DNA of 64,000 nt, taken from Neotabrizicola shimadae. GTDB lineage: Bacteria; Pseudomonadota; Alphaproteobacteria; Rhodobacterales; Rhodobacteraceae. Where the stretch lies: NCBI RefSeq assembly GCF_019623905.1, contig NZ_CP069371.1:55228-119227 (forward strand). Direction: 5' to 3'. A program made the translations under genes and the position numbers. Under the pieces are notes generated by a model. It saw only the letters and a list, made by a program, of their open reading frames with translations, did no database searches and was not told the origin of the DNA. Position 1 is the stretch's first letter; every line of letters starts with the position of its first letter. Shown here one piece after another: positions 50,143-57,061 of this stretch.

Positions 50143-50744
50143 CTAGACGCCCTTTCTTGCAATGTTGCGGGTCGAAGCTTGTTCGCTCGTTCACCGAGGA
50201 TCAGGCTCAGCATTTTTCTGCGTTTTTCAGCGACTAGTATGGCTAGCGCCCGTTCCTGTTCAGCAAGTGCATCGATCGCCACGATCTTTTCCTGTGTTCC
50301 GATGTCGGGAATCTCAAGGGCTAGGTCGTCGAGGCTAGATCTGGGGATCATCCGGATGTTTGTGCCACGCGCTGCTAAATCAAAGTGGCGTTGCGCAGGC
50401 GGCTGATTGATGGCCCATGCTAAATACTCCGGCAGCACAACATCAATGTTTGGGCGGAGCACCAGCAGTGGCAAGACAGCGAGCGCAGGCTCTTGGAGGC
50501 GTTTGTCAATAACGGAGGCCGTGTTGCGTTCTCCCCGCGACCGAAACACAACGTCGCCAGGCCTTACGAAATAACGATCAGGCAAGTCATCCAGCGGGAC
50601 GCGCGTTAGTCGTTCTGGGTGGATGTTGCCATTTGTCGAAATGTCCCCCAGCTGGATCGTAAGCACGCCGCCATCGTGCGTGCCTTCCAGGCGGCCCCTG
50701 GCCGTGTATCCACTATGAATGGTGCAAACATCTGGGAGCAGCAT
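50139..50744 (-). CDS. Half-length HsdS-like protein with one target-recognition domain
   Basis: Protein of 201 residues. It has a single TRD (VCTIHSGYTARGRLEG, LTIQLGDIS..G.I, RYFVRPGDVVFRSRGERNTA) and one C-terminal spacer helix (GTQEKIVAIDALAEQERALAILVAEKRRKMLSLILGE). Half-size S proteins can dimerise to form a functional specificity unit, or modify a full-length S. It is the first gene of the eight-gene operon, with two operator-like palindromes upstream, and overlaps hsdM by 4 nt. It may instead be a distinct S-domain regulator. Confidence 0.8.
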   Translation of the reverse strand: MLLPDVCTIHSGYTARGRLEGTHDGGVLTIQLGDISTNGNIHPERLTRVPLDDLPDRYFVRPGDVVFRSRGERNTASVIDKRLQEPALAVLPLLVLRPNIDVVLPEYLAWAINQPPAQRHFDLAARGTNIRMIPRSSLDDLALEIPDIGTQEKIVAIDALAEQERALAILVAEKRRKMLSLILGERANKLRPATLQERASR

Positions 50745-50754
50745 GTTTGGAACT

Positions 50755-50830
50755 CTGTAGATTTCTCTACAGCACGTAAACTACAGCGGCGCCATTGTCA
50801 ATCGATCCCGTGCTGTAGATCATCCTACAG
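50755..50830 (-). promoter_or_regulatory. Promoter region of the restriction operon with two CTGTAG-N6-CTACAG palindromes
   Basis: Perfect 18-bp palindromes lie at 50755-50772 (CTGTAG-ATTTCT-CTACAG) and 50813-50830 (CTGTAG-ATCATC-CTACAG), 58 bp apart. A TTGACA -35 box (rc of 50796-50801) lies between them; at 17 bp the -10 would be TACGTG (rc of 50773-50778), which is weak. An additional CTACAG half-site is at 50781-50786. One palindrome covers the expected start of transcription and the other lies behind the -35. Confidence 0.6.
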
Positions 50831-50901
50831 CGGATGTGGGACTCGACTGTCGGCGTCTCGCCTGCCGGATCGGAGCGATGCTCAAAATTACATAATCAAA
50901 A

Positions 50902-51951
50902 TTATCGGAGCGAATACCAGGCCCCCCTCCCGGCGCCGTTAAGGCTCAGGTGGCCATCTGCCACCAGCGCGCGGAAGTGCTGCTTCAGCGTATTTCGGTT
51001 CTGGCCGGACAGGCGCTCGGCGTCGCCAATGGTCAGACGACCGTGGTCTCGCACGAGGTCCAAGAGTTGCGCGGAAACTTCCGGAAGGCTGCCCATCAAC
51101 AGTCGTTCACGCTCGATCTTCGCGCGCAGACGATGCATCTGGCGCTGCAGCGCGGTGAGGAAGAAGCTGAGCCACGGTTCCCAGTCCGGGCTGTCGGACC
51201 TGATCGTTCCCTGGGTCTGTCGAAGGGCCAGGTAGTAGGCCTCCTTGCTTTGCTCGATCACGCTTTCGAGGGAGGAATACGGTACATAGGCGTAGCCTGC
51301 GCGCAGAAGCAGCAGGGTGGTCAGGATCCGGCTGAGACGTCCGTTGCCGTCCTGGAACGGATGGATCTCGAGGAAGACCACGACGAAGACTCCGATCAGA
51401 AGCAGCGGATGCAGATCACGGTCCCGGGTGGCGGTGTTGTACCAGTCGATCAGTTCAGCCATGCGGCCCGGGGTGTCGAAGGGTGTGGCGGTCTCGAACA
51501 CGACGCCAATCTGCCGCCCTGTCTCGTCGAAAGCTGCGATCGAGTTTGGCGCGGTCTTCCAGGCCCCCCTGTGTCGCTGGTCTTTGCTGCTGTGCCGCAG
51601 GAGGTCCCGGTGCAACTGGCGGATATGGTTTTCGGTCACGTCCATGTCGCGCCACGAGGCGAAGACCGTGTCCATGACCTGGGCGTAGCCTGCGACCTCC
51701 TCTTCGTCCCGGGTCGAGAAGGTCTGGATGTCGAGGTTGGAGAGCAGACGCTGGACCTCCTGATCTGAGAGGCGGCTTCCTTCAATGCGGGTCGAGGAAC
51801 CGATGCTTTCGATCGTAGCGACACGGCGTAAGGCGGACAGCCGCTCGGGAGCGAGACTTCCGAGCGCGCGCCATGCGCCCTTGAACTCGTCAATTTCGGC
51901 GATGATCGAAAGAAAGGTCGGGGTGATGCGGAGCGTATGGGTTTGGATCAT
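50902..51951 (-). CDS. Fic-domain protein with inhibitory motif, next to the restriction operon
   Basis: Protein of 349 residues. The Fic motif HPFQDGNGRLSR is at 197-208. The inhibitory motif STRIEG (53-58, S-x3-E-G) precedes it. A C-terminal winged helix (LTIGDAERLSGQNRNTLKQHFRALVADGHLSLNG) is attached. This is a second self-inhibited class II Fic protein. The ATG at 51951 lies 5 nt from a TAGAAT -10 box and is preceded by imperfect 26-bp direct repeats, so the frame extending to 52005 is unlikely to be translated. A role as guard or regulator of the neighbouring defence operon is possible but unproven. Confidence 0.87.
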   Translation of the reverse strand: MIQTHTLRITPTFLSIIAEIDEFKGAWRALGSLAPERLSALRRVATIESIGSSTRIEGSRLSDQEVQRLLSNLDIQTFSTRDEEEVAGYAQVMDTVFASWRDMDVTENHIRQLHRDLLRHSSKDQRHRGAWKTAPNSIAAFDETGRQIGVVFETATPFDTPGRMAELIDWYNTATRDRDLHPLLLIGVFVVVFLEIHPFQDGNGRLSRILTTLLLLRAGYAYVPYSSLESVIEQSKEAYYLALRQTQGTIRSDSPDWEPWLSFFLTALQRQMHRLRAKIERERLLMGSLPEVSAQLLDLVRDHGRLTIGDAERLSGQNRNTLKQHFRALVADGHLSLNGAGRGAWYSLR

Positions 51952-52013
51952 GCCCAATTCTATACCCAATAACACCCATTTCCCGCAACCCATTTCTTGA
52001 CCCAATTACACCC
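51952..52013 (-). promoter_or_regulatory. Leaderless promoter with two 26-bp direct repeats upstream of fic
   Basis: Repeats at 51952-51977 and 51988-52013 match at 21 of 26 positions (minus-strand core GGGTGT.ATTGGGT..AGAA.TGGG), with a 36-bp period. The proximal copy contains the -10 (TAGAAT, rc of 51957-51962), and TTGCGG lies further upstream. The -10 is 5 nt from the ATG. The proximal repeat therefore overlaps the promoter, consistent with autoregulation by the winged helix of Fic. Confidence 0.55.
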
Positions 52014-52100
52014 GATTAGCGGCGGAACCACCGGTCGCGCATGGGATCCGGACAACTGCAGACAAGATGGCGGTCGACTACTAGGCCCGACCCGAGCGTA

Positions 52101-52304
52101 TCAGGCCATGCCTCCGTTGCCGGCTTCGGAAAGGCGGGCCAGATGAGCGCGCGCTCCGGTCGTTATAGACCCTCCCCTGCAGACGGGCTCCCAGGCATCG
52201 AAGGGAACGGCGAGGCGCAGCTTCATCTCGCCTTCGAACTCCTCATGCCTGAAGTTGGAGGCGGGATCAGTCAAGCTATTGCGCCCTTCGTGTTCCATCA
52301 TCAT
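52101..52304 (-). CDS. Possible small protein of unknown function
   Basis: A frame of about 67 residues begins with three consecutive ATG codons after GAGGGTG and ends at a TGA; it reads MMMEHEGRNSLTDPASNFRHEEF and continues with ordinary codon use. It resembles no family I know. A longer frame with a TTG start at 52370 includes it. Support is limited to the ribosome site and codon use. Confidence 0.35.
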   Translation of the reverse strand: MMMEHEGRNSLTDPASNFRHEEFEGEMKLRLAVPFDAWEPVCRGGSITTGARAHLARLSEAGNGGMA

Positions 52305-52568
52305 CACCCTCGCCGGAAGTTCACCGGAATACCCTAGCCCTTCGTTTTCATCGTGGACAACACCAACCAACAGTCTGACGCTTCCTCATGAGCGATAGGC
52401 GCAAACTGTATTGCTCATGAGGGACGACCGGCGACGACCCTGGCCGGATGTGTTGTACATCGCCGAGTGCTGCCGCGCTTCTTCGCCGATCACAGCGCCG
52501 CGCGTTGCCCTTTCGTTTCGCTTCTGGTCCAGTCGTGCGGCACGAAGTTGAGCTGAGGCGGCACCAAG

Positions 52569-52931
52569 ATGAAGACCCCACATGGCGACCTCGACCGTTG
52601 GCCGGACCCGGCCGTCGCAAACGCCCGCCGCAGCGTTTTCGCGCAGGACCTTGTCGTCGAAGGCGATACCACCTCCAGTGGACCGATCGAGGTCCAAGGC
52701 AACGTAATTGGCTCATTGAGGGCGCCGGAGATCACCGTCGCTGGGTCAGGTCGTGTTGAAGGTTCCGTCGTCGCCCACGACCTCGTCGTGCTTGGGGCGG
52801 TTTCGGGCATGATCTCGGCTCGAAACGTTCAGCTCGCGCCAAGTGCGATCGTGCAGGCCGATGTCATCCATGATCGGATCGCCATCGAGGCCGGAGCCGA
52901 GCTGGAGGGCAGGCTTCAGCGGAAGGCCTGA
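52569..52931 (+). CDS. Bactofilin-family polymer-forming protein
   Basis: Protein of 120 residues with the bactofilin core: FAQDLVVEGDTTSSGPIEVQGNVIGSLRAPEITVAGSGRVEGSVVAHDLVVLGAVSG. The regular alternation of short hydrophobic strands and glycines predicts a right-handed beta-helix. Bactofilins form nucleotide-independent filaments involved in cell shape, polarity or DNA organisation. A plasmid copy near virC/mob genes could help position DNA, which is speculation. The start has only a weak ribosome site. Confidence 0.8.
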   Translation: MKTPHGDLDRWPDPAVANARRSVFAQDLVVEGDTTSSGPIEVQGNVIGSLRAPEITVAGSGRVEGSVVAHDLVVLGAVSGMISARNVQLAPSAIVQADVIHDRIAIEAGAELEGRLQRKA

Positions 52932-52937
52932 CAGATC

Positions 52938-53198
52938 TCACACCGCAAGGTCTGGCGGTACCATTTGGCCTGCCGGCAGATAGCCCCGCCGCATCTTCTG
53001 TCGGAGCGTGTGGGATGCCGCCCTCTCCGCTTCTTCAACGGAAGCACAGGTTTCGATGCTCGTCCGGCCGTGGGTCCCGATCCGGCCCCAGGTTCGCAAG
53101 ACGGAGACGTCGCCGAACAACGTCGCCGCAACATCGATGCAGTAGAGCCGCGCCATGTTGCCCTCAGAGTCGATGCGATGCAGATGCGCCAGAGCCAT
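52938..53198 (-). CDS. WGR-domain protein
   Basis: An 86-residue protein with one WGR domain: LHRIDSEGNMARLYCIDVAATLFGDVSVLRTWGRIGTHGR, then SVEEAERAASHTLRQKMRRGY. The ATG at 53198 was chosen because GGGGAGG lies just upstream; a start at 53246 is possible. It is related to the WGR protein at 39.9 kb but clearly diverged. Probable nucleic-acid binding; role unknown. It is convergent with the bactofilin gene (6 bp apart). Confidence 0.8.
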   Translation of the reverse strand: MALAHLHRIDSEGNMARLYCIDVAATLFGDVSVLRTWGRIGTHGRTSIETCASVEEAERAASHTLRQKMRRGYLPAGQMVPPDLAV

Positions 53199-53294
53199 GG
53201 CGGTCCTCCCCTGCACAGACTCCGACTTGCTGCCCTCCAAGTCCAATTGCTTTTCTGAATCGATCCGGGCGCTCCGATTCAGAAAGCTGATGGG

Positions 53295-53504
53295 TCATAG
53301 CGACGGATCGCCCGATTCTTTCTCGACAACCTCCACCCAAAGGACGCCGCGCAGGGTTTCCTCCGGGACCAGCCATACGGTCCTGAAGCGACCGCCGGCG
53401 GTACGGTGCCGTTCTGCGACGAGTTCCCTGCCTTCACGGTCGATCCGCCACAGACGACGATCAATGGTCGGGTTTTTGGATCTGGGTCTAGTGACGTCCT
53501 CCAT
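53295..53504 (-). CDS. Small conserved-looking protein
   Basis: A 69-residue protein: MEDVTRPRSKNPTIDRRLWRID at the N-terminus and VWLVPEETLRGVLWVEVVEKE near the end, suggesting a small beta-rich fold. GGAGG lies 7 nt before the ATG. No family recognised. It is upstream of the WGR gene on the same strand with a 96-bp gap. Confidence 0.5.
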   Translation of the reverse strand: MEDVTRPRSKNPTIDRRLWRIDREGRELVAERHRTAGGRFRTVWLVPEETLRGVLWVEVVEKESGDPSL

Positions 53505-53628
53505 GCCAGCCTCCGATCGGTCGCTGACGATTTGCAGTCATGGACAGAGGCGCCTTCAGGACATATCTAACGCCATCATAAGTGGTGCTTTGCTGTCGCC
53601 ACGCGAACCACGAAAGGCGTTCCTGTCG

Positions 53629-54054
53629 ATGCATGTTCTCTCCCCTGTTCTGGTTGCTTCCGCGCTTGCGACGATGTCTGTTCCTGTCCACGCGCTTGAC
53701 GCCTGGACGGTCGGTGTCGAGCGTGGCCTGCCGACCTACGCGCTCATCAGCGAGGCAGGTGAGGTGCGGCTTGTCTGCGATCCGGATCGCGTCTTCGGTC
53801 CGACGTCCAACGGTTCTCTTGTGGTCCGCTTCGAAAAGGACGCCGCGCCGGACATGGTCGTCGTGCTCGCGAAGTCCGGTGAACAAGCCCGTTTGCCGCT
53901 CAAGAACGGCGTCGCTGCCCAAGCGTCGGCTGAAGCTGTGGACTGGGCGAAGATGGTTGCGACCTTCCGGGCGGGCGGTGAGTTCGCCCTGGTCACGAGC
54001 GCCGACAGCCTGACCTTCGAGACAGCGCCGCTGCCCGAGCTTGCCTGCGAGTGA
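53629..54054 (+). CDS. Secreted/periplasmic protein of unknown function
   Basis: Protein of 141 residues with a signal peptide: MHVLSPVLVASALATMSVPVHA, with likely cleavage after AHA/ALD near residue 22. The mature part (DAWTVGVERGLPTYALISEAGEVRLVCDPDRVFGPTSNG) is a short beta-rich domain. No enzymatic motif is visible. The ATG at 53629 gives the signal peptide; longer upstream frames are not coding-like. Confidence 0.65.
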   Translation: MHVLSPVLVASALATMSVPVHALDAWTVGVERGLPTYALISEAGEVRLVCDPDRVFGPTSNGSLVVRFEKDAAPDMVVVLAKSGEQARLPLKNGVAAQASAEAVDWAKMVATFRAGGEFALVTSADSLTFETAPLPELACE

Positions 54055-54093
54055 TCGCAGGCAGTTCATCGAATTCTGTTGCATGGTCCGGGT

Positions 54094-54768
54094 CTATCTG
54101 ACGCGTCGCGCCTCGATGAGCCGCGACGCGATGGCGGCGAGGAAGGCACCCACGATCGTCGCCCGGGGCTCGATCTGCCAGGGGTCACCAAGGGCTACAT
54201 GCATGGCCCGGATCGCAGAGCTTTGGGCGTAGACGGTCATCGCTTCGCCGACAGCCATGTCTGTTGCCGACATGGCGAAGATGCGCCTCGCCTCGTCTGC
54301 ATGCGGCATGATCTCTTCTTCTGCCAATAGCCGCCGCAATTCCGCGCGAGCTTCCTTGGCAAAGGCGCGCAGCATGTAGGCCGAGGTCACCTCGCCCGCA
54401 CCCGGGATCTGCTCCAGACGCCTCTCGGTCGCGAGCGGAAGGCGAAAGAGGACCACCAGCTTCTCTTTCCGGGGCTTCGAGACCACACCAGCGGGAGCGC
54501 CGGGCGGCAATGAAAGTGGCGACGGCGGTCCCCCCTCCCCTTCCCTCTTCCCGGCCAACCCCGCTTCCCTCTTGGGCATCGATGGCTGATCAGGGAGTTG
54601 GGCCTCGAGGCTCTCTGCTGAGAGTTCCGCTTCCGGCGCTCGCCGTTCGGCAAGAATGCGCGATTGTACCTCGCGCGACGATCGCAGCCGCGCTGCGGAG
54701 TTCTGCAGGCCCGGCTCTTCTGCCGCCGGGGATGGTGCGACGCGTGCAGGAAGGCGGAAGCGGCTCAT
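54094..54768 (-). CDS. virC2: VirC2-family protein
   Basis: Protein of 224 residues. The first 100 residues are low-complexity and basic/proline-rich. The C-terminal 120 residues (RKEKLVVLFRLPLATERRLEQIPGAGEVTSAYMLRAFAKEARAELRRLLAEE in sections) resemble the ribbon-helix-helix domain of VirC2. In Agrobacterium VirC1 and VirC2 bind near the T-DNA border and promote relaxosome formation. It overlaps virC1 by 4 nt (ATGA). The assignment rests on the partner gene and the domain pattern. Confidence 0.72.
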   Translation of the reverse strand: MSRFRLPARVAPSPAAEEPGLQNSAARLRSSREVQSRILAERRAPEAELSAESLEAQLPDQPSMPKREAGLAGKREGEGGPPSPLSLPPGAPAGVVSKPRKEKLVVLFRLPLATERRLEQIPGAGEVTSAYMLRAFAKEARAELRRLLAEEEIMPHADEARRIFAMSATDMAVGEAMTVYAQSSAIRAMHVALGDPWQIEPRATIVGAFLAAIASRLIEARRVR

Positions 54769-55529
54769 GCAGGGATCACCTCGTCGATCCCTGTGAGAAC
54801 GAGTTCCGCGACTTCAAGCTGGCGGGTTATGGCGTCCGCCAGCAGCCGACCGCCGGTCGCCTTGGCGTTGGCGCGGGCTGCTGGTCCGAGGGGGCCGTGG
54901 TAGCCCAATTGTTCGAGGATGCGCGAATGCGGCACGATCACGTCGAGGTGGTCGAGACGCAGGATCTCTTGCAGCACGTCCTGGTCGCGTTTCGGCAGTT
55001 GCGCCATTCCTCCTTCCCGGGTTGCGGCATCGATGATCTTCGGCCCGGCATCCATGACCAGGACCCGGACTGCCGGGAAGCGCTCACCTTCGGCAATCGA
55101 GGCGCGGAGGTCGTCCATCCAGAGGACGGCGCGATGGGTCATTTCCCATTCGGCATAGACGGGGCGCGCAGGGATCAGCACCAGGTCGGAGATCAGACAG
55201 AAGTCCTCAGTGTCGGTGTGAGTGCCCGGCCGGGTGTCGATCACGACGAGATCGACGCCACGCGACTCCTCAGCCTCGAGGAGCGACAGCAGCCCTTCGA
55301 CGCTCTCGGGTGGCGAGAGGATTGCGAGGCTCTCCGGCCAGTCGGGCTTCTGCGCCCCCTCCCAGACGGCCAGTTCGAAACTGTCTCGCCAACGGCCGAG
55401 TTGGGCGTTGACGTCGCCATCGATCAGGGTGACGCGGCGCCCGAGGTTCAGTGCTGCAGATGCGAGAAGCATGGCGGTCGTGGTCTTGCCCGATCCGCCC
55501 TTGGTCTGCACGATGGTAATGACTTGCAT
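54765..55529 (-). CDS. virC1: VirC1-like ParA-family ATPase
   Basis: Protein of 254 residues. It begins MQVITIVQTKGGSGKTTTAM with the deviant Walker A KGGSGKTT at 10-17, Walker A' DGDVNAQLGRWRD and Walker B VVIDTRPGTHTD. It lacks the N-terminal HTH of RepA and belongs to the VirC1 group that recruits the relaxosome and transferred DNA to the cell pole. It lies on the far side of the candidate oriT from mobC/virD2. The ATG at 55529 is preferred to 55547. Confidence 0.85.
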   Translation of the reverse strand: MQVITIVQTKGGSGKTTTAMLLASAALNLGRRVTLIDGDVNAQLGRWRDSFELAVWEGAQKPDWPESLAILSPPESVEGLLSLLEAEESRGVDLVVIDTRPGTHTDTEDFCLISDLVLIPARPVYAEWEMTHRAVLWMDDLRASIAEGERFPAVRVLVMDAGPKIIDAATREGGMAQLPKRDQDVLQEILRLDHLDVIVPHSRILEQLGYHGPLGPAARANAKATGGRLLADAITRQLEVAELVLTGIDEVIPA

Positions 55530-56361
55530 GAAAAGACGCCTCCACAAACGGTACTCGATACCCCTTGCACTGACGCCCGGCGCTCTTTCATGACGCTACG
55601 GAAGCCGATGCGCCGAGCGCAAGCCGAGACCAAGCGAAGCCATTGTAAAGGCGTCACTAATCCGACCGGCGTCCGGTGCGCCGTTTAGGCATATGGTTGC
55701 AAGAACGTCAAATGGCATGTGCTGGAAGTTGTAACACAACGCCCTGGGCTTCATGTTTCTTAAGGATTCCCGCAGCCATAATGCTGCGGCGCGGCGTCTG
55801 AGCCGTCCAAAGGCGTGACCGCAATCGCGGCCGTCTGCCTTCCGGCCCGTATGACGGTTTGCATGTCTGAATGCTTGCATAGGTGACAGGCCGCGCATCT
55901 GCACTGGAACCAGTCCGCATGGCTGGCCCGAAGGCAAGGCGACAGCAGGCCTACGTCGGGGAACGATCCCGAACTTGACCCGCCAACCGCCTGCATGCCG
56001 GACAATCTGCCTGCTTGCCTGTCGGCCTGCTTGCCAGTTCGCCCTGTGACGGGTTGACGCTGCGCCGATCCAGCTTGTGGCTTCATGCCCAAAGCTATTC
56101 ATAGTCCGCCATTTTCCGTCATGGGCAGGCCTCGGAGCATCCGGAGACCCCTTCCCCCGCCCCTCTTCTCTTCCCTGGCATCCCTTCCTTCAGACTGTCG
56201 TGCCCGTCCCAACAGTCCCTCGTGGAGGAACCGTACACTTCTGGTAAGCCCGAGCTTTCAAGGCGCTCCACCCGTTTGGTCTCGAGTGAAACGGAGGCCT
56301 GGCGGCCGGGGCGCAGGGATCCAGTCGGCGGGCCAGCCGCCGACCCCTGTCGCCATATTGA
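55530..56361. other. Large non-coding region between virC1 and mobC
   Basis: No convincing gene lies in these 830 bp. There are short direct repeats (GGCAAGCAGGC twice on the minus strand near 56005-56035, plus GGCATGCAGGC) and several small dyads such as GGGGAACGATCCC near 55955. The length and repeats are typical of an oriT region with binding sites for MobC/VirC proteins. The inverted repeat and nick candidate follow immediately. Confidence 0.5.
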
Positions 56362-56443
56362 GTCCTCACCGGCTGTCCGGTTTCCGCACGCGGGCTCCTC
56401 TTCGGAGGTGCGGAAACCGGCCGGTGAGGACGGTTGGCAGGAA
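56362..56443. other. Candidate oriT: 23-bp inverted repeat and VirD2/RP4-like nick site
   Basis: Left arm 56362-56388 (GTCCTCACCGG, four extra bases, CCGGTTTCCGCA) pairs with right arm 56409-56431, leaving a centre with its own CTCC/GGAG stem. Four bases later, GGCAGGAA (56436-56443) reads TTCCTGCC on the minus strand, close to the TATCCTGC nick core of VirD2 and IncP relaxases; TGGCAGGA is also identical to the core of T-DNA borders. By analogy the nick would fall between 56438 and 56437 on the minus strand. The mobC-virD2 operon starts 55 bp away. Confidence 0.6.
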
Positions 56444-56497
56444 CGGTGGTGTGTGGTACATGATGCGCAACGACTTCAAAACACATGTAATGATGCA

Positions 56498-57061
56498 ATG
56501 CCACGCTCACGCCTGACCTCTGCCGAGACTGCCGCCGTCAAGGCGCGGCTCCTCGCTGGCGAGAGCGTCGCGGCCGTGGCGAGGTCGATGGGCCGTTCCC
56601 GCCAGGCGCTGTCTCGGATCAAGGGCAGCCTTGATCGGAAGGAGGTGCGGCGGCTTTCGGTCAAGCTGAACATCCGCATCACGGAAGACGAGCATGCAGC
56701 CTTTCAGGCGGTTGCCGAGGCAAGCGGTCTGACGGTCTCCGAGGCAGTCCGGCATCTGGTCAGACAGGCAAGCGATCGTCTGGCCATCCAGGCAGACGAG
56801 CTTGATGCCATCGCTGCAGCAAGGCGGGAGTTGTCGGCCGTCGGCAACAACCTCAACCAGATCGCTCGTCTGGGGGCGGTCGGTCGTCTGACCTGGAATG
56901 CCCGCGATGCCGCCCTGGTGCGCAAGTTGGGGGCACGGGTCGATGACCTGGTTGAAGAGGTGGTCCGCCTCCTCTCGGCGCTGAGAGCCAAGCAGGGACT
57001 CGGGCATCAAGCCTCTTCCTTCGCTCCTGCCGCCGACGTGTCTGCCGAGGCGCCGAAATGA
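56498..57061 (+). CDS. mobC: MobC-family relaxosome accessory protein
   Basis: Protein of 187 residues. The N-terminal 45 residues hold a helix-turn-helix (ETAAVKARLLAGESVAAVARSMGRSRQALSRI). The MobC domain follows: KLNIRITEDEHAAFQAVAEASGLTVSEAVRHLVR (ribbon-helix-helix) and the signature NNLNQIARLG. MobC binds oriT and helps the relaxase open the nick region. It overlaps virD2 by 4 nt. The ATG at 56498 lacks a strong ribosome site. Confidence 0.85.
   Translation: MPRSRLTSAETAAVKARLLAGESVAAVARSMGRSRQALSRIKGSLDRKEVRRLSVKLNIRITEDEHAAFQAVAEASGLTVSEAVRHLVRQASDRLAIQADELDAIAAARRELSAVGNNLNQIARLGAVGRLTWNARDAALVRKLGARVDDLVEEVVRLLSALRAKQGLGHQASSFAPAADVSAEAPK

Noticed and set aside
52041..52337. A 98-codon plus-strand frame before the bactofilin gene
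   Set aside because: The opposite strand has a better ribosome site and codon use; this frame has a histidine run from repeated ATGATG and no motif.
55596..56102. A 168-codon minus-strand frame in the oriT region
   Set aside because: It has low complexity (repeated AGRQ/RHA segments that follow the DNA repeats) and no ribosome site; treated as non-coding.
56436..56460. A complete T-DNA border
   Set aside because: Only the first eight bases and a loose TGTGGT stretch match a border; with no second border and no T-DNA genes, an oriT nick site is the simpler reading.
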